Positions 23,601 through 32,976 are shown, numbered from the stretch's first letter. The stretch is DNA of 44,764 nt from an uncultured Verrucomicrobiota bacterium (GCA_902589825.1 CACIUL010000025.1:1-44764), one strand, 5' to 3'. The notes: generated by a model from the sequence alone, not told the origin. Program-made: numbers and translations.

Positions 23601-26600
23601 ATGCTTTTACGCAACGCACTCATTATTCTCTGCAGCCTGTCGACTGCTGCGGCAAAAGTCAGCTTCAACAACGACATTCGCCCGTTGCTCTCGAATACCT
23701 GCCTGCGCTGCCACGGTCCCGATGAAAATGAGCGGAAAGCCAACCGACGACTCGACACCCGTGAGGGTGCAACGGCTGATCACGATGGCACCCGTGCGGT
23801 TGTCGCGGGAAATATCGATGCCAGCGAGCTTATCTACCGTATCACCACCGATGACCCCGATGAGTTGATGCCGCCGCCGAAGGCGGGTAAACGCTTCACT
23901 GCCGGGCAAATAGCCCTGTTCAAGCAATGGATCAAGGAAGGGGCAAACTACGAGACACACTGGTCCTATGTTAAGCCCTCTCGTCCGGAAGTTCCGCAAC
24001 TTGACCACAACAGGATCAAAAGAGGTAATGCCATCGATGCTTTCCTTGAGCTTAAAAGGCAGGCGAAGGGACTCAATGTATCCCCGGAAGCGGATCGACA
24101 TACCCTGATCCGCAGGCTGTCACTCGACCTTACCGGGTTGCCGCCCAATATCGAGGAAGTGGAAAACTTCGTCGCCGATAAAAGCCCGGCGGCCTATTCC
24201 GGGCTTGTCGACCGCATGCTTGCAAAACCGTCCTTCGGCGAGCACTGGGCGCGTATGTGGCTTGACCTCGCACGTTACGCGGACTCATCCGGTTATGCCG
24301 ATGACCCTTCCCGGACGATCTGGGCATATCGTGACTACGTCATTCGTGCATTCAATGAAAACAAACCTTTCGACCGGTTCACCATTGAGCAAATCGCCGG
24401 TGACCTTATTGAGCCACAAACCACCGATCAGCTGGTGGCAACCGCCTTCCACCGAAATACACAGACCAACAACGAGGGCGGCACAAACGACGAGGAATTT
24501 CGTAATGTCGCTGTTGTCGACCGTGTCAACACCACCATGGCAACCTGGATGGGTACCACGATGGCCTGTGCACAATGCCACACCCACAAGTATGACCCCA
24601 TCACGCATGAGGAATACTTCAAGATGTTTGCCATCCTCAACCAGACCCAGGATGCTGACCGTCGTGATGAGAGCCCGACCGTTCCTGTCTTAAGCGGGGC
24701 ACAGGTGCAAGAACAGAAACAACTCAAGGCCCGAATCAGGGAACTGGAGAACTCACTGAGTGCCCCCAGCCGTGAAAACAGGGAAGCCCTCGCAAAATGG
24801 GAAGCAGGCTTAAGTCGCGAGGATAAAAAGTGGCAGTTACTTGATGATATCTCGGTGAAGGCAACATCGGGTGCGAACTTCACGAGGCTTGATGACGGAT
24901 CCTACCTGGTGAGCGGCAAGTCGGCATCAACGGACACCTACACCATCGAAGGAACCGCAATGAGTGAAACCGTCACCGCAGTTCGAATCGATGCCTTGAG
25001 CCATGAGAGTCTCAGTCACTGGAAAGGACCAGGAAGGAAGGGTAACTTTGTCCTCAATGAGGTCGAGTTGACCAGTCAGGCAAACTCGCCGTCCAAGTCC
25101 GGTCGCTTTGTGCGCATCGACCTTCCAGGAAACGCAAAAATCATTAATATTGCCGAGGTCCAGGTTTTCAGCGGCAATGAAAACGTGGCCCTCAAGGGCA
25201 AGGCAAGCCAGGCAGGAACGTATGCTGATGCCGTTGCTGGAAGGGCCATCGACGGGAAAACGGACGGAAATTACAATGCCGGCAGCGTTGCCCATACAGC
25301 CGTCGGCACAGACAATCCATTCTGGGAAGTCGACCTGGGAGCGAAGCAAAATATCACGCGGATCGTGGTCTGGAACCGGACTGATGGCGCAACACAAAAC
25401 AGGCTCGATGGTTTCAAGCTCTCCCTGCTTGATGATAAAAGAGCAACGGTATGGACCGAGACTCACCGCAAGGCCCCTAAACGCGAAAAGGCCATATCGC
25501 TGGCCGGAGGACAACAGGCAATTTTCTCCCATGCCACGTCCAGCTTTAACCAGGATAAATTCGCTATTTCACTGGCTATCGATGGCGATGCCGGAGGACA
25601 TTCCGGATGGGCTGTTGCCCCCCAATTGGGCAAAGACCACCATGCCATCCTCGAGCTGGCCAGCCCCCTGCCGGGCGGCAGGCTGCAATTCACCCTCAAG
25701 CAAACCTATGCGGAGCATGCCATTGGCCGGTTCCGCATTTCCGTTAGTCACGCCACGACGCCTCACCGTGCACTCCCGCATACGCTCACCGCAATCATTG
25801 CCACCCCCCGTGAAAAACGCAGCGAGGAACAAACCGCTTCCCTGCTCAATCACTTTGCCGAACTCAATCCTAAAACAGCTAAAACCAGTAAAGAGCTGAC
25901 CTCACTCAGGAGGCAAATTGCCGCACTAAAACCCGCAACCACTGTTCCCATCATGCGTGAACTGGCTGAGGACAAAAACCGGAAAACCAACATTCAGCTG
26001 CGAGGTAATTACCTGGATAAAGGCAAGGAGGTCACAAAGGGATTCCCGGCCATTTTCCATCAACCGGAAGATACTGGAAAAATGGACAGAATGACCTTGG
26101 CAAAATGGCTGGTTGCCGGGGATAACCCATTAACGGCAAGGGTAATGGCCAACAGGCTCTGGGAAATGATTTTTGGTATCGGCATTGTTCCCACCAGTGA
26201 AGAATTCGGCTCACAGGGAGAAATGCCAACCCATCCCGCACTCCTTGACTGGCTTGCTGTAGAATTCATGGAAAGCGGTTGGGACATGAAAGCCTTTCTC
26301 AAGCTGCTGGTGAGTTCCGCCGCCTACCGACAGGATTCCAGGGTCAATGCACAAGATCTGGAAAAAGATCCTGACAACCGCCTGCTTAGCCGTGGACCAC
26401 GCTTCAGGTTATCAGCTGAAATGATACGCGACCAGGCACTGGCCGTGTCTGGATTATTAAGTGCGAAGATGTATGGGGCACCTGTGCGCCCTCCACAGCC
26501 AAGCCTCGGCATCAAGGCGGCGTTTGGTGGAGGCATTGACTGGGCCACCTCGAAAGGGGAAGACAAGTTCAGGCGGGGACTCTACACCACATGGCGTCGC

Positions 26601-27032
26601 TCCAACCCCTACCCATCAATGGCCACCTTTGACGCACCCAACCGGGAGACCTGCACGGTCCGCCGCAACCGGACCAACACTCCCCTGCAGGCACTGGTTA
26701 CCCTGAATGACCCGGTCTATGTTGAAGCCGCCCAGGCACTCGCCCGCCGCATGTATTCCTCGGCACGAGAAGCAAAGAGTGCCGCCACAGGCATCGCCCA
26801 TGGCTTTAAAATTTGCCTGTCGCGTCCCGGCAGCGAACCGGAACTGGACCGCCTCGTCAAACTTTTCAACAATGCACACTCCCACTACAAGCAAAACGCA
26901 ACAGCGGCTACCATGATGGCCACCCAGCCGATTGGGGCCCCTCCGGAAGGTGCCGATCACGCCCAGCTTGCAGCACTAACCGTAGTAGGCAATGTTTTAC
27001 TGAACCTTGATGAGTTTTTAATGAAACGATGA
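23601..27032 (+). CDS. PSCyt1-PSCyt2 (DUF1549)-PSD1 (DUF1553) heme protein with inserted discoidin-like domain
   Basis: 1143 residues, far longer than the usual 700-1000. A short signal peptide leads to PSCyt1 with heme motif CLRCH (34-38). DUF1549 (about 145-360: LIRRLSLDLTGLPP, YADSSGYADD) holds a second heme-type motif CAQCHTHKYDP near 322. A coiled-coil-like stretch (LKARIRELENSL) follows. An F5/8C-like carbohydrate-binding domain lies at about 525-640 (VALKGKASQAGTYADAVAGR, FWEVDLGAKQNITRIVVWNR). DUF1553 runs from about 838 to the end (TARVMANRLWEMIFGIGIV, NRETCTVRRNRTNTPLQAL). These proteins are nearly confined to the PVC group; function unknown, presumed periplasmic electron transfer or sugar oxidation. 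It overlaps the DUF1501 gene by 4 bp (ATGA), so translation is coupled. Confidence 0.93.
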   Translation: MLLRNALIILCSLSTAAAKVSFNNDIRPLLSNTCLRCHGPDENERKANRRLDTREGATADHDGTRAVVAGNIDASELIYRITTDDPDELMPPPKAGKRFTAGQIALFKQWIKEGANYETHWSYVKPSRPEVPQLDHNRIKRGNAIDAFLELKRQAKGLNVSPEADRHTLIRRLSLDLTGLPPNIEEVENFVADKSPAAYSGLVDRMLAKPSFGEHWARMWLDLARYADSSGYADDPSRTIWAYRDYVIRAFNENKPFDRFTIEQIAGDLIEPQTTDQLVATAFHRNTQTNNEGGTNDEEFRNVAVVDRVNTTMATWMGTTMACAQCHTHKYDPITHEEYFKMFAILNQTQDADRRDESPTVPVLSGAQVQEQKQLKARIRELENSLSAPSRENREALAKWEAGLSREDKKWQLLDDISVKATSGANFTRLDDGSYLVSGKSASTDTYTIEGTAMSETVTAVRIDALSHESLSHWKGPGRKGNFVLNEVELTSQANSPSKSGRFVRIDLPGNAKIINIAEVQVFSGNENVALKGKASQAGTYADAVAGRAIDGKTDGNYNAGSVAHTAVGTDNPFWEVDLGAKQNITRIVVWNRTDGATQNRLDGFKLSLLDDKRATVWTETHRKAPKREKAISLAGGQQAIFSHATSSFNQDKFAISLAIDGDAGGHSGWAVAPQLGKDHHAILELASPLPGGRLQFTLKQTYAEHAIGRFRISVSHATTPHRALPHTLTAIIATPREKRSEEQTASLLNHFAELNPKTAKTSKELTSLRRQIAALKPATTVPIMRELAEDKNRKTNIQLRGNYLDKGKEVTKGFPAIFHQPEDTGKMDRMTLAKWLVAGDNPLTARVMANRLWEMIFGIGIVPTSEEFGSQGEMPTHPALLDWLAVEFMESGWDMKAFLKLLVSSAAYRQDSRVNAQDLEKDPDNRLLSRGPRFRLSAEMIRDQALAVSGLLSAKMYGAPVRPPQPSLGIKAAFGGGIDWATSKGEDKFRRGLYTTWRRSNPYPSMATFDAPNRETCTVRRNRTNTPLQALVTLNDPVYVEAAQALARRMYSSAREAKSAATGIAHGFKICLSRPGSEPELDRLVKLFNNAHSHYKQNATAATMMATQPIGAPPEGADHAQLAALTVVGNVLLNLDEFLMKR

Positions 27033-28477
27033 ACCTTTATCATCAACAACTCCAGCACCAGACACGCCGCCATTTCCTGGCCGGCAGCGGCATCAGCCTT
27101 GGAAGCATCGCCCTCGGGCAAATGCTCTCGGAAAACTCAAGGGCTGCCGAGGAAACCATCAACCCGCTCGCGCCGAGAAAACCGCACTTTGAAGGTAAAG
27201 CCAAGCGAGTCATCTACATTCACCTGACCGGGTCACCCCCGCACCTTGATCTCTGGGACTACAAGCCGGAATTGGTCAAACGCAACAACGAGGACTGTCC
27301 TGACGAGTTCTACAAGGGTAAGCGCTTTGCCTTCACCAGCGGGCGACCAAAGCTGATGGGAACACCCAGGACTTTCAGGCAGTATGGCAAGGGTGGAACA
27401 TGGATGTCCGATGCCATTCCCAATTTTCATGCACTGGCCGACGACCTGTGTGTCATCAAGTCGATGACTACGGACCAGTTCAACCACGCTCCAGCGGAAC
27501 TCTTCGTTCATACAGGATCGCCCAGGCCGGGAAGACCCTCATTCGGCTCCTGGGTAACCTATGGACTGGGCAGTGAAAATGAAAACCTGCCCGGATACGT
27601 CGTTTTAATCTCAAGCGGGGTTCAGCCAAATGGTGGCAAGAACTCCTTCGGCGCAGGGTTCATTCCGTCCGTCTACCAGGGCGTGCAGTGCCGCTCAAAG
27701 GGCGATCCCGTGCTCTACCTGTCCGACCCAAAAGGCATGGACCGTAATGTTCGACGCAGCTCGCTGGATGCCCTTAAGGACCTTAACCAAAAGGCGGCAA
27801 AGGACTTCGGGCACCCGGAAACACTCACCCGCATTGCCCAGTATGAACTCGCATTCCGTATGCAGATGGCAGTGCCTGAGGTAATGGATATTTCAAAGGA
27901 AAATGCGAAAACCCTTGAGGCATATGGAGCAAAACCAGGCGGGTCAAGCCTGGCAAATAACTGCCTGTTGGCCAGGAGGCTTACTGAACAGGGTGTACGG
28001 TTTGTACAACTTTTTGACTGGGGTTGGGATTTCCATGGCACCAATCCCTCAGAGGACATCCGGGGTGGACTGACCAACAAGTGTGCCACCATGGACAAGC
28101 CAATTGCAGCACTCATCAATGACTTGAAGGAACGCGGCCTATTTGATGAGACCCTGATTATTATTGGTGGTGAATTTGGCCGCACTCCTTTCCGGGAAGG
28201 CCGCACCTCAAAGGGCAAGGTCCTCGGACGTGATCATTTTCCAAATGCCTACAGCATGGTGATTGCCGGAGGTGGTGCCCGGGGAGGCTATTCCCACGGA
28301 GAAACCGACGAGCTGGGATTCTCGGTTGCACGTGACAAGGTTCACGTACACGACCTGCAGGCCACCTGGATGCACTTGCTTGGTTTTGACCACGAGAAGC
28401 TCAGCTTTCGCTTCCAGGGGCGCGATTACCGGCTCACTGATGTACATGGTCGGGTTGTCAGGGAACTGTTGGCCTGA
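27029..28477 (+). CDS. DUF1501 (sulfatase-like fold) Tat-exported protein
   Basis: 482 residues. The N-terminus has a twin-arginine signal (TRRHFLAGSGISLGSIALG). Family marks: RVIYIHLTGSPPHLDLWDYKPEL, MTTDQFNHAPAELFVHTG, LIIIGGEFGRTPF and GRDHFPNAYSMVIAGGG. The fold is related to alkaline phosphatases and sulfatases but there is no CxPxR motif, so it is not a formylglycine sulfatase. Members are always found beside PSCyt/PSD1 genes in Planctomycetes and Verrucomicrobia, and the 4-bp overlap here supports a joint complex. Substrate unknown. It converges on the kinase-phosphatase gene. Confidence 0.93.
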   Translation: MNLYHQQLQHQTRRHFLAGSGISLGSIALGQMLSENSRAAEETINPLAPRKPHFEGKAKRVIYIHLTGSPPHLDLWDYKPELVKRNNEDCPDEFYKGKRFAFTSGRPKLMGTPRTFRQYGKGGTWMSDAIPNFHALADDLCVIKSMTTDQFNHAPAELFVHTGSPRPGRPSFGSWVTYGLGSENENLPGYVVLISSGVQPNGGKNSFGAGFIPSVYQGVQCRSKGDPVLYLSDPKGMDRNVRRSSLDALKDLNQKAAKDFGHPETLTRIAQYELAFRMQMAVPEVMDISKENAKTLEAYGAKPGGSSLANNCLLARRLTEQGVRFVQLFDWGWDFHGTNPSEDIRGGLTNKCATMDKPIAALINDLKERGLFDETLIIIGGEFGRTPFREGRTSKGKVLGRDHFPNAYSMVIAGGGARGGYSHGETDELGFSVARDKVHVHDLQATWMHLLGFDHEKLSFRFQGRDYRLTDVHGRVVRELLA

Positions 28478-28561
28478 TCCTATAGAGGGACACAACTTCC
28501 TGTCTCGAAAGTATTGGGGAAGACAAGCGGTATCTTTCACCGGATTGGGAGGTGGCCAACC

Positions 28562-29788
28562 TCAGTCTATCTGGAACACAATCGCCGTGGCGTTATCCCG
28601 TCCTGATTGCGCAACGGCATGCTCAACAATTTGTGCCGCATTCGCACCATCGCTCATCAACCTCATCATCCCACTCTCCCATATACCGTCGGTAACCCCG
28701 TCAGAACAAATCAAGAAGCGGTCCCCTACCTCTAATTCCACTGTTTCAACCTGGGGAACAACATACTGGTTGCCTGCGCCGAGGGCCTTGCTGAGCATAT
28801 TGCGCGCAGGATGATTACGGGCCTCGTATTCAGAGATCTTGCCGGCTCGCAGTAATGCGGCAACCCGCGTGTCATCGTCTGTTAACTGCCGCAGAGCATT
28901 TTCCTCACCGCCACGCCACCGGTAAACACGGGAATCACCAACGTGCGCAACCAGCATCCTGCCGGGCATGACCCAGCAAAGGCTCAGTGTGGTGCCCATG
29001 CCACGGCATTCGGGATAAGAACTGCCGAGCAGACCAATATCTGCATGAATAATCTCGAAGAGCTCATTCATTACCAGGCGTTCCCCCTTTTCCGCCCCAA
29101 CGCCGGAGCGAAAATAACCAGGAAGCAGGCCGGTGATCCTCTCCACGGCAATGCGGCTGGCAAACTCCCCGGAACGGGCACCACCCATACCATCACTCAC
29201 GGCAAAGATAAAATCAGAGGATCCCAGAGAGTCTTTTCCCTCCTGCCCAAGTAACGGGGCCCCCTCACTGTTAAGTGAAAGAGCAACGAAAGCATCCTCG
29301 TTATTACTCCGGAAAAGGCCTGTATCCGTTCTGCAGCTCCACTCCACTCCTGACACCACAGTTTCTCCGGTGGGCACGGCACCCGCTGCGCACACAACAC
29401 CTGCATCGTTTGACTCATCAAGGATCGTGGCGAATTCAAAGTCTATAATGCAAAACCTGCCATCCGAGGCCCGATAAGTCACATTCCGCAAAAAAGGATC
29501 CTCATGCCGGACTCCGTATGACTCCAGTTCCTCAAAGAGCTTCGCAGTACGGGAATCACTGAGGAGATCCACCTTACTGCCGCAATTTGTCGTGACGATC
29601 TTCAGCTCAGCAGGGTCTGAGTATAAAAGTCGCGGCACAAAATCACATCCTCTCTCCTCCAGATAATTGAGGACACGCACCTCGGTGGCGAAACGCTCAC
29701 TTGCTTTTGGACCGCGGAATACCTTGTGCACCCGGCCATCAAAGCCAATATGCACCATGGAACGGCGGGTATTTTTCTCTTCACGCAT
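28562..29788 (-). CDS. Fusion of a minimal kinase-like domain and a PP2C-type Ser/Thr phosphatase
   Basis: 408 residues from ATG 29788, with CAGGG about 12 bases upstream. Residues 1-130 form a compact kinase-like domain: VHKVFRG with the ATP-site Lys, TEVRVLNYL with a helix-C Glu, the catalytic loop HEDPFLRN (HxDxxxxN) and IIDFEFA in place of DFG. It is about half the size of a usual kinase, with little C-lobe. Residues 165-408 are a complete PP2C metal phosphatase: RSNNEDAF, FAVSDGMGGARSGEFASRIA, MGTTLSLCWV, VAHVGDSRVYRWR, FLICSDGVTDGIWE and GRDNATAIVF. A single protein with both activities could act as a bifunctional switch, or the kinase part may bind rather than phosphorylate. No membrane segment. 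Single gene, transcribed away from glnII. Confidence 0.85.
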   Translation of the reverse strand: MREEKNTRRSMVHIGFDGRVHKVFRGPKASERFATEVRVLNYLEERGCDFVPRLLYSDPAELKIVTTNCGSKVDLLSDSRTAKLFEELESYGVRHEDPFLRNVTYRASDGRFCIIDFEFATILDESNDAGVVCAAGAVPTGETVVSGVEWSCRTDTGLFRSNNEDAFVALSLNSEGAPLLGQEGKDSLGSSDFIFAVSDGMGGARSGEFASRIAVERITGLLPGYFRSGVGAEKGERLVMNELFEIIHADIGLLGSSYPECRGMGTTLSLCWVMPGRMLVAHVGDSRVYRWRGGEENALRQLTDDDTRVAALLRAGKISEYEARNHPARNMLSKALGAGNQYVVPQVETVELEVGDRFLICSDGVTDGIWESGMMRLMSDGANAAQIVEHAVAQSGRDNATAIVFQID

Positions 29789-29920
29789 CAACTTGCCCTG
29801 GTGAACGCAGGATTCTCGGGGTGAGGCAACAGCAGATAATGCCCCCAGTCATGGATTGGCACAAGGTAACAGCGTAAAAAGGCAAAAATCCTGCCACACA
29901 CGGCAAATCGTCATGGACAT

Positions 29921-29937
29921 TTGGCACATGATCTGCT
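29921..29937 (+). promoter_or_regulatory. Sigma-54 promoter of the glutamine synthetase gene
   Basis: TTGGCACATGATCTGCT matches the sigma-54 consensus TTGGCACGNNNNTTGCW, with the invariant GG and GC exactly 10 bases apart. The start point would be near 29948, leaving a leader of about 104 bases. Nitrogen control through an NtrC-like activator is the natural reading, but no clear activator site was found upstream. Confidence 0.75.
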
Positions 29938-29944
29938 CTTCTAG

Positions 29945-29995
29945 GTGCCGCCTACCGGGTTAACGAACGATTCAGGCCTTTATGTCTGGCGGCAC
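29945..29995 (+). other. Long-range inverted repeat in the glnII leader
   Basis: GTGCCGCC (29945-29952) pairs perfectly with GGCGGCAC (29988-29995) across 35 bases, right at the predicted transcription start. It does not match the glutamine riboswitch as far as remembered. It may fold at the 5' end of the mRNA and protect or regulate it. The rest of the 263-bp gap (29789-30051) holds no gene. Confidence 0.45.
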
Positions 29996-30051
29996 GCTTT
30001 CCCAAAAATGGCTAACAAAGCTTAAATAATCCAACTAACACAAATAGAACG

Positions 30052-31062
30052 ATGGCCAAATACAAACTAGAATACCTCTGGCTGGACGGGTATACACCCG
30101 TTGCAAACATCCGCGGAAAGACAAAGATCGCTGAATTCGACGATTTTCCAACACTTGACCAACTTGACGAATGGGGCTTTGACGGCTCTTCAACCCAGCA
30201 GGCTGACGGCAGTGATTCTGACTGTATGCTCAAGCCAGTTGCCATATACCCGGATGCTGGCCGCACCGGTAATGCGGCACTGGTCATGTGTGAAGTCATG
30301 CTGCCGGACGGAAATCCGCATCCTTCCAACACACGTGCCGGCATTCCCGATGACCCGGGCGCATGGTTTGGTTTTGAACAGGAGTATTTCCTTTACCAGG
30401 ACGGGCGTCCTCTTGGATGGCCCGAGACAGGATTCCCTGATCCCCAGGGTGAATACTATACCGGTGTCGGACACAACAATGTCGGCGACATCGCGCGCGC
30501 TATCGTCGATGAACACCTCGACCTCTGCCTCGCCGCAGGAATCAACCACGAGGGAATCAATGCCGAGGTGGCCAAAGGCCAATGGGAATTCCAGATCTTC
30601 GGTAGGGGATCAGCAAATTGTGCTGACCAGATGTGGGTGGCACGGTATCTCCTGTTGCGTTGCGCCGAGAAATACGGCGTCGATGTCGAGTGGCACTGCA
30701 AGCCGTTTACCGGAGACTGGAACGGATCAGGAATGCACGCCAATTTCTCCACGGACAAACTGCGTGAAGAAGGTGGTGAAGATTACTTCAAGGCCCTTAT
30801 GGCTGCCTTTGAGGAAAAGAAAGACGAGCACATTGCCGCTTACGGTCCGGACAACCACATGCGCCTGACCGGGCTTCATGAAACCCAGTCCATTGACAAG
30901 TTCAGCTGGGGAATTGCAGATCGCGGTGCATCCATCCGCGTCCCGCATGCCTTTGTAAACAACTCCTACAAGGGCTACCTGGAGGATCGCCGCCCGAACT
31001 CCCAGGGTGACCCCTACTCGATTGCCGGTCGCATCCTGCAGACCATCAACGAGGTTGGATAA
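30052..31062 (+). CDS. glnII: Glutamine synthetase type II (eukaryotic-like)
   Basis: 336 residues, the short GSII length; bacterial GSI is about 470. It joins ammonia to glutamate with ATP in the cytoplasm. Motifs: LEYLWLDGY and WGFDGSSTQQA (N-terminal beta-grasp and start of the active site), WFGFEQEYFL (metal-binding Glu), GINAEVAKGQWEFQI, GDWNGSGMHANFS, and the ATP/glutamate site RGASIRVPH. GSII is common in eukaryotes and sporadic in bacteria (rhizobia, actinomycetes, some PVC and Bacteroidetes members). GSII lacks the adenylylation control of GSI, so regulation through the sigma-54 promoter fits. A terminator follows, so it is a single-gene unit. Confidence 0.95.
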   Translation: MAKYKLEYLWLDGYTPVANIRGKTKIAEFDDFPTLDQLDEWGFDGSSTQQADGSDSDCMLKPVAIYPDAGRTGNAALVMCEVMLPDGNPHPSNTRAGIPDDPGAWFGFEQEYFLYQDGRPLGWPETGFPDPQGEYYTGVGHNNVGDIARAIVDEHLDLCLAAGINHEGINAEVAKGQWEFQIFGRGSANCADQMWVARYLLLRCAEKYGVDVEWHCKPFTGDWNGSGMHANFSTDKLREEGGEDYFKALMAAFEEKKDEHIAAYGPDNHMRLTGLHETQSIDKFSWGIADRGASIRVPHAFVNNSYKGYLEDRRPNSQGDPYSIAGRILQTINEVG

Positions 31063-31094
31063 ACCTTGTCCTGGAACTTAAAATGAAATCACAG

Positions 31095-31128
31095 GGCGCC
31101 GTTCCCCCCGGGGAAGCGGCGCCTTTTT
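31095..31128 (+). terminator. Factor-independent terminator after glnII
   Basis: GGCGCCG (31095-31101) pairs with CGGCGCC (31117-31123). An inner TTCCCC/GGGGAA stem extends it with one bulged G. TTTTT follows at 31124-31128. It lies 33 bp after the stop codon. Confidence 0.92.
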
Positions 31129-31194
31129 CTTTGTAAAATCAACACACAGGACAGGCCAGTAAACGTATATTTATCAAGCTCCAAGGAGGTCGCG

Positions 31195-32736
31195 CTAGGG
31201 CCGGCTGCGGCCCGCATCAATAATGCCCTGTAACTCTTTTTTCATGCGGGAAAAAACCTCGGGATGCTGGGCAGCAACATTTTTCTTTTCCTGAATGTCT
31301 TTACTCAAGTCAAACAAGGCAAACTGGGGAGCCGCCTGATTGGCAAGCTTGTTGGTCACAGTCACATTGCGCTTTCGCTTGGAATCGTGGCGTTGAAGTT
31401 TCCAATTACCGACACGATACCCGTAATTACCCCACCGCCCATTGTCCTGTTGCACCAAATGATCACGGCCCTTCGCACCTTTTTTGCCAAGCAGGGCATC
31501 AATGAGATTAAAACTGTCAGGCACTGATGCCTTGGGCAATTTCACCCCGGCAAGTGCCGAAAAACTGGCGGCCAAATCGATGGTGCAAACCATTTCATCA
31601 GACACCGCCGGTTTAATTTTACCGGGCCAATAGGTTATGAAAGGCGTGCGGGTGCCACCCTCAAGCACACTGTATTTCCCTCCACTGAAGGGGCCATTAG
31701 GTGAATGGTCCCCCATCTTTTCCAGTGCTTCATCCTTATAACCATCATCACCCACAGGGCCATTATCCGAGCAGAAAACAATCATGGTATTTTTGGAAAG
31801 CTTTAAGCGATCCAACGTCTTGACGAGTTCTCCCACGCACCAGTCCAGCTGCACAATGACATCACCCCGATAACTCAGAGCGGATGTGCCGCGAAAACGT
31901 TCATGAGGAATGCGCGGCACATGCAGATCGTGGGAGGAGAAGAAGAGGAAGAAGGGATTATCCTTATTGGCTTCAATCCACTTGTTGGATTGCTTGACCC
32001 ATTCATCAGCCAGATCTTCATCACGGAAACGTGCCTTATGGCCGCCGGTATAGAATCCGATACGACTAATCCCGTTATGAATAGTGGAATTATGTCCATG
32101 GCTCCAGTCCATCTTTAAAGTATGCCGGTGGGTCAGGCCGGTAGGATGGTCCGGGCTTGGTTTCTTTCTTCCAACCCACAAAGGATCCTTGGGATCCAGA
32201 TTTTTTACGCGATGATTCTCCACATACACCTGCGGCACACGGTCGTTGGTGGTAGGCAAAAGAAAGTTATAGTCGAAGCCAATCTCGCGCGGCCCGGGCT
32301 TCAGTTCCCCATTCCAATCAGGACCACCGGGACCACCTAAACCCAAATGCCATTTACCAATAACAGCTGTTTTATAGCCTGCCTTCTTGAGTAGACTTGG
32401 TAGAGTTTCCGGCCCCGGTTTAATGACTGCCGGTCCATTGGGTGGAGCGATACCGGTACCCGTTTGGCGAAAGGCGTATTTACCTGTAAGAAAAGAAAAG
32501 CGTGTCGGTGTACAGGTTGAGGCAGAACAATAACCGCTGGTAAAGCGGATGCCGCCCGCAGCCAATTTATCAATGTGCGGTGTCTTCAGGTTCTTTGGCT
32601 TAGCCCCGTAGCAACCCACATCACCGTAACCCAGGTCATCGGCCATGATGACAATGATATTGGGGGTTTCTGCCGAAACCTGTAATACATTTAATGAAAG
32701 GATAACTAGGGAAATAAAAGCAGTATAAAGTTTCAT
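31195..32736 (-). CDS. Secreted sulfatase
   Basis: 513 residues from ATG 32736, which directly opens a signal peptide (MKLYTAFISLVILSLNVLQVSA); the upstream ATG adds seven residues that spoil it. Key motifs: MADDLGYGDVGCYG (metal), STCTPTRFSFLTG (CxPxR, formylglycine Cys), IGKWHLGLGGPGG, FSSHDLHVPRIPH and CSDNGPVGDDGY. The motif pattern fits the arylsulfatase A / N-acetylgalactosamine-6-sulfatase-like group common in marine PVC bacteria. Converges on glnII. The next gene upstream on the same strand is another sulfatase, 240 bp away. Confidence 0.93.
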   Translation of the reverse strand: MKLYTAFISLVILSLNVLQVSAETPNIIVIMADDLGYGDVGCYGAKPKNLKTPHIDKLAAGGIRFTSGYCSASTCTPTRFSFLTGKYAFRQTGTGIAPPNGPAVIKPGPETLPSLLKKAGYKTAVIGKWHLGLGGPGGPDWNGELKPGPREIGFDYNFLLPTTNDRVPQVYVENHRVKNLDPKDPLWVGRKKPSPDHPTGLTHRHTLKMDWSHGHNSTIHNGISRIGFYTGGHKARFRDEDLADEWVKQSNKWIEANKDNPFFLFFSSHDLHVPRIPHERFRGTSALSYRGDVIVQLDWCVGELVKTLDRLKLSKNTMIVFCSDNGPVGDDGYKDEALEKMGDHSPNGPFSGGKYSVLEGGTRTPFITYWPGKIKPAVSDEMVCTIDLAASFSALAGVKLPKASVPDSFNLIDALLGKKGAKGRDHLVQQDNGRWGNYGYRVGNWKLQRHDSKRKRNVTVTNKLANQAAPQFALFDLSKDIQEKKNVAAQHPEVFSRMKKELQGIIDAGRSRP

Positions 32737-32976
32737 GACCCAGCGAGTCTCGTGCAACTGTCTCCAATCGGCAAGTGACTAGGACGAAAATCAAGACATG
32801 CACGAAGGATGTCAAAGAAGGTAACTCTTCAATAATTCTGCCGGAAATCCCGTCAACAAAAATGGAAATGGGGAATCGGGCAGTCGATACTCGCCGGCAT
32901 CCTGCTCAAGTCTGAAAATTCCACGGAATTCATCTACTTCCAGTTCTAGCAGGACACTTGGAACAAATGGTAATAT
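32737..32976 (-). other. Gap between two sulfatase genes with a possible coding remnant
   Basis: No start-to-stop gene is seen. After the TGA of the upstream sulfatase (32977-32979), the same frame stays open for about 54 codons to 32812. The composition is protein-like (SVLLELEVDEFRGIFRL, DSPFPFLLTGFPAELL) but there is no ATG, GTG or TTG. It may be a worn gene end or chance. No terminator is evident. Confidence 0.3.

Noticed and set aside
29945..30051. Glutamine riboswitch in the glnII leader
   Set aside because: The conserved core I remember for the glnA RNA motif is not visible; only a simple long-range stem is present.
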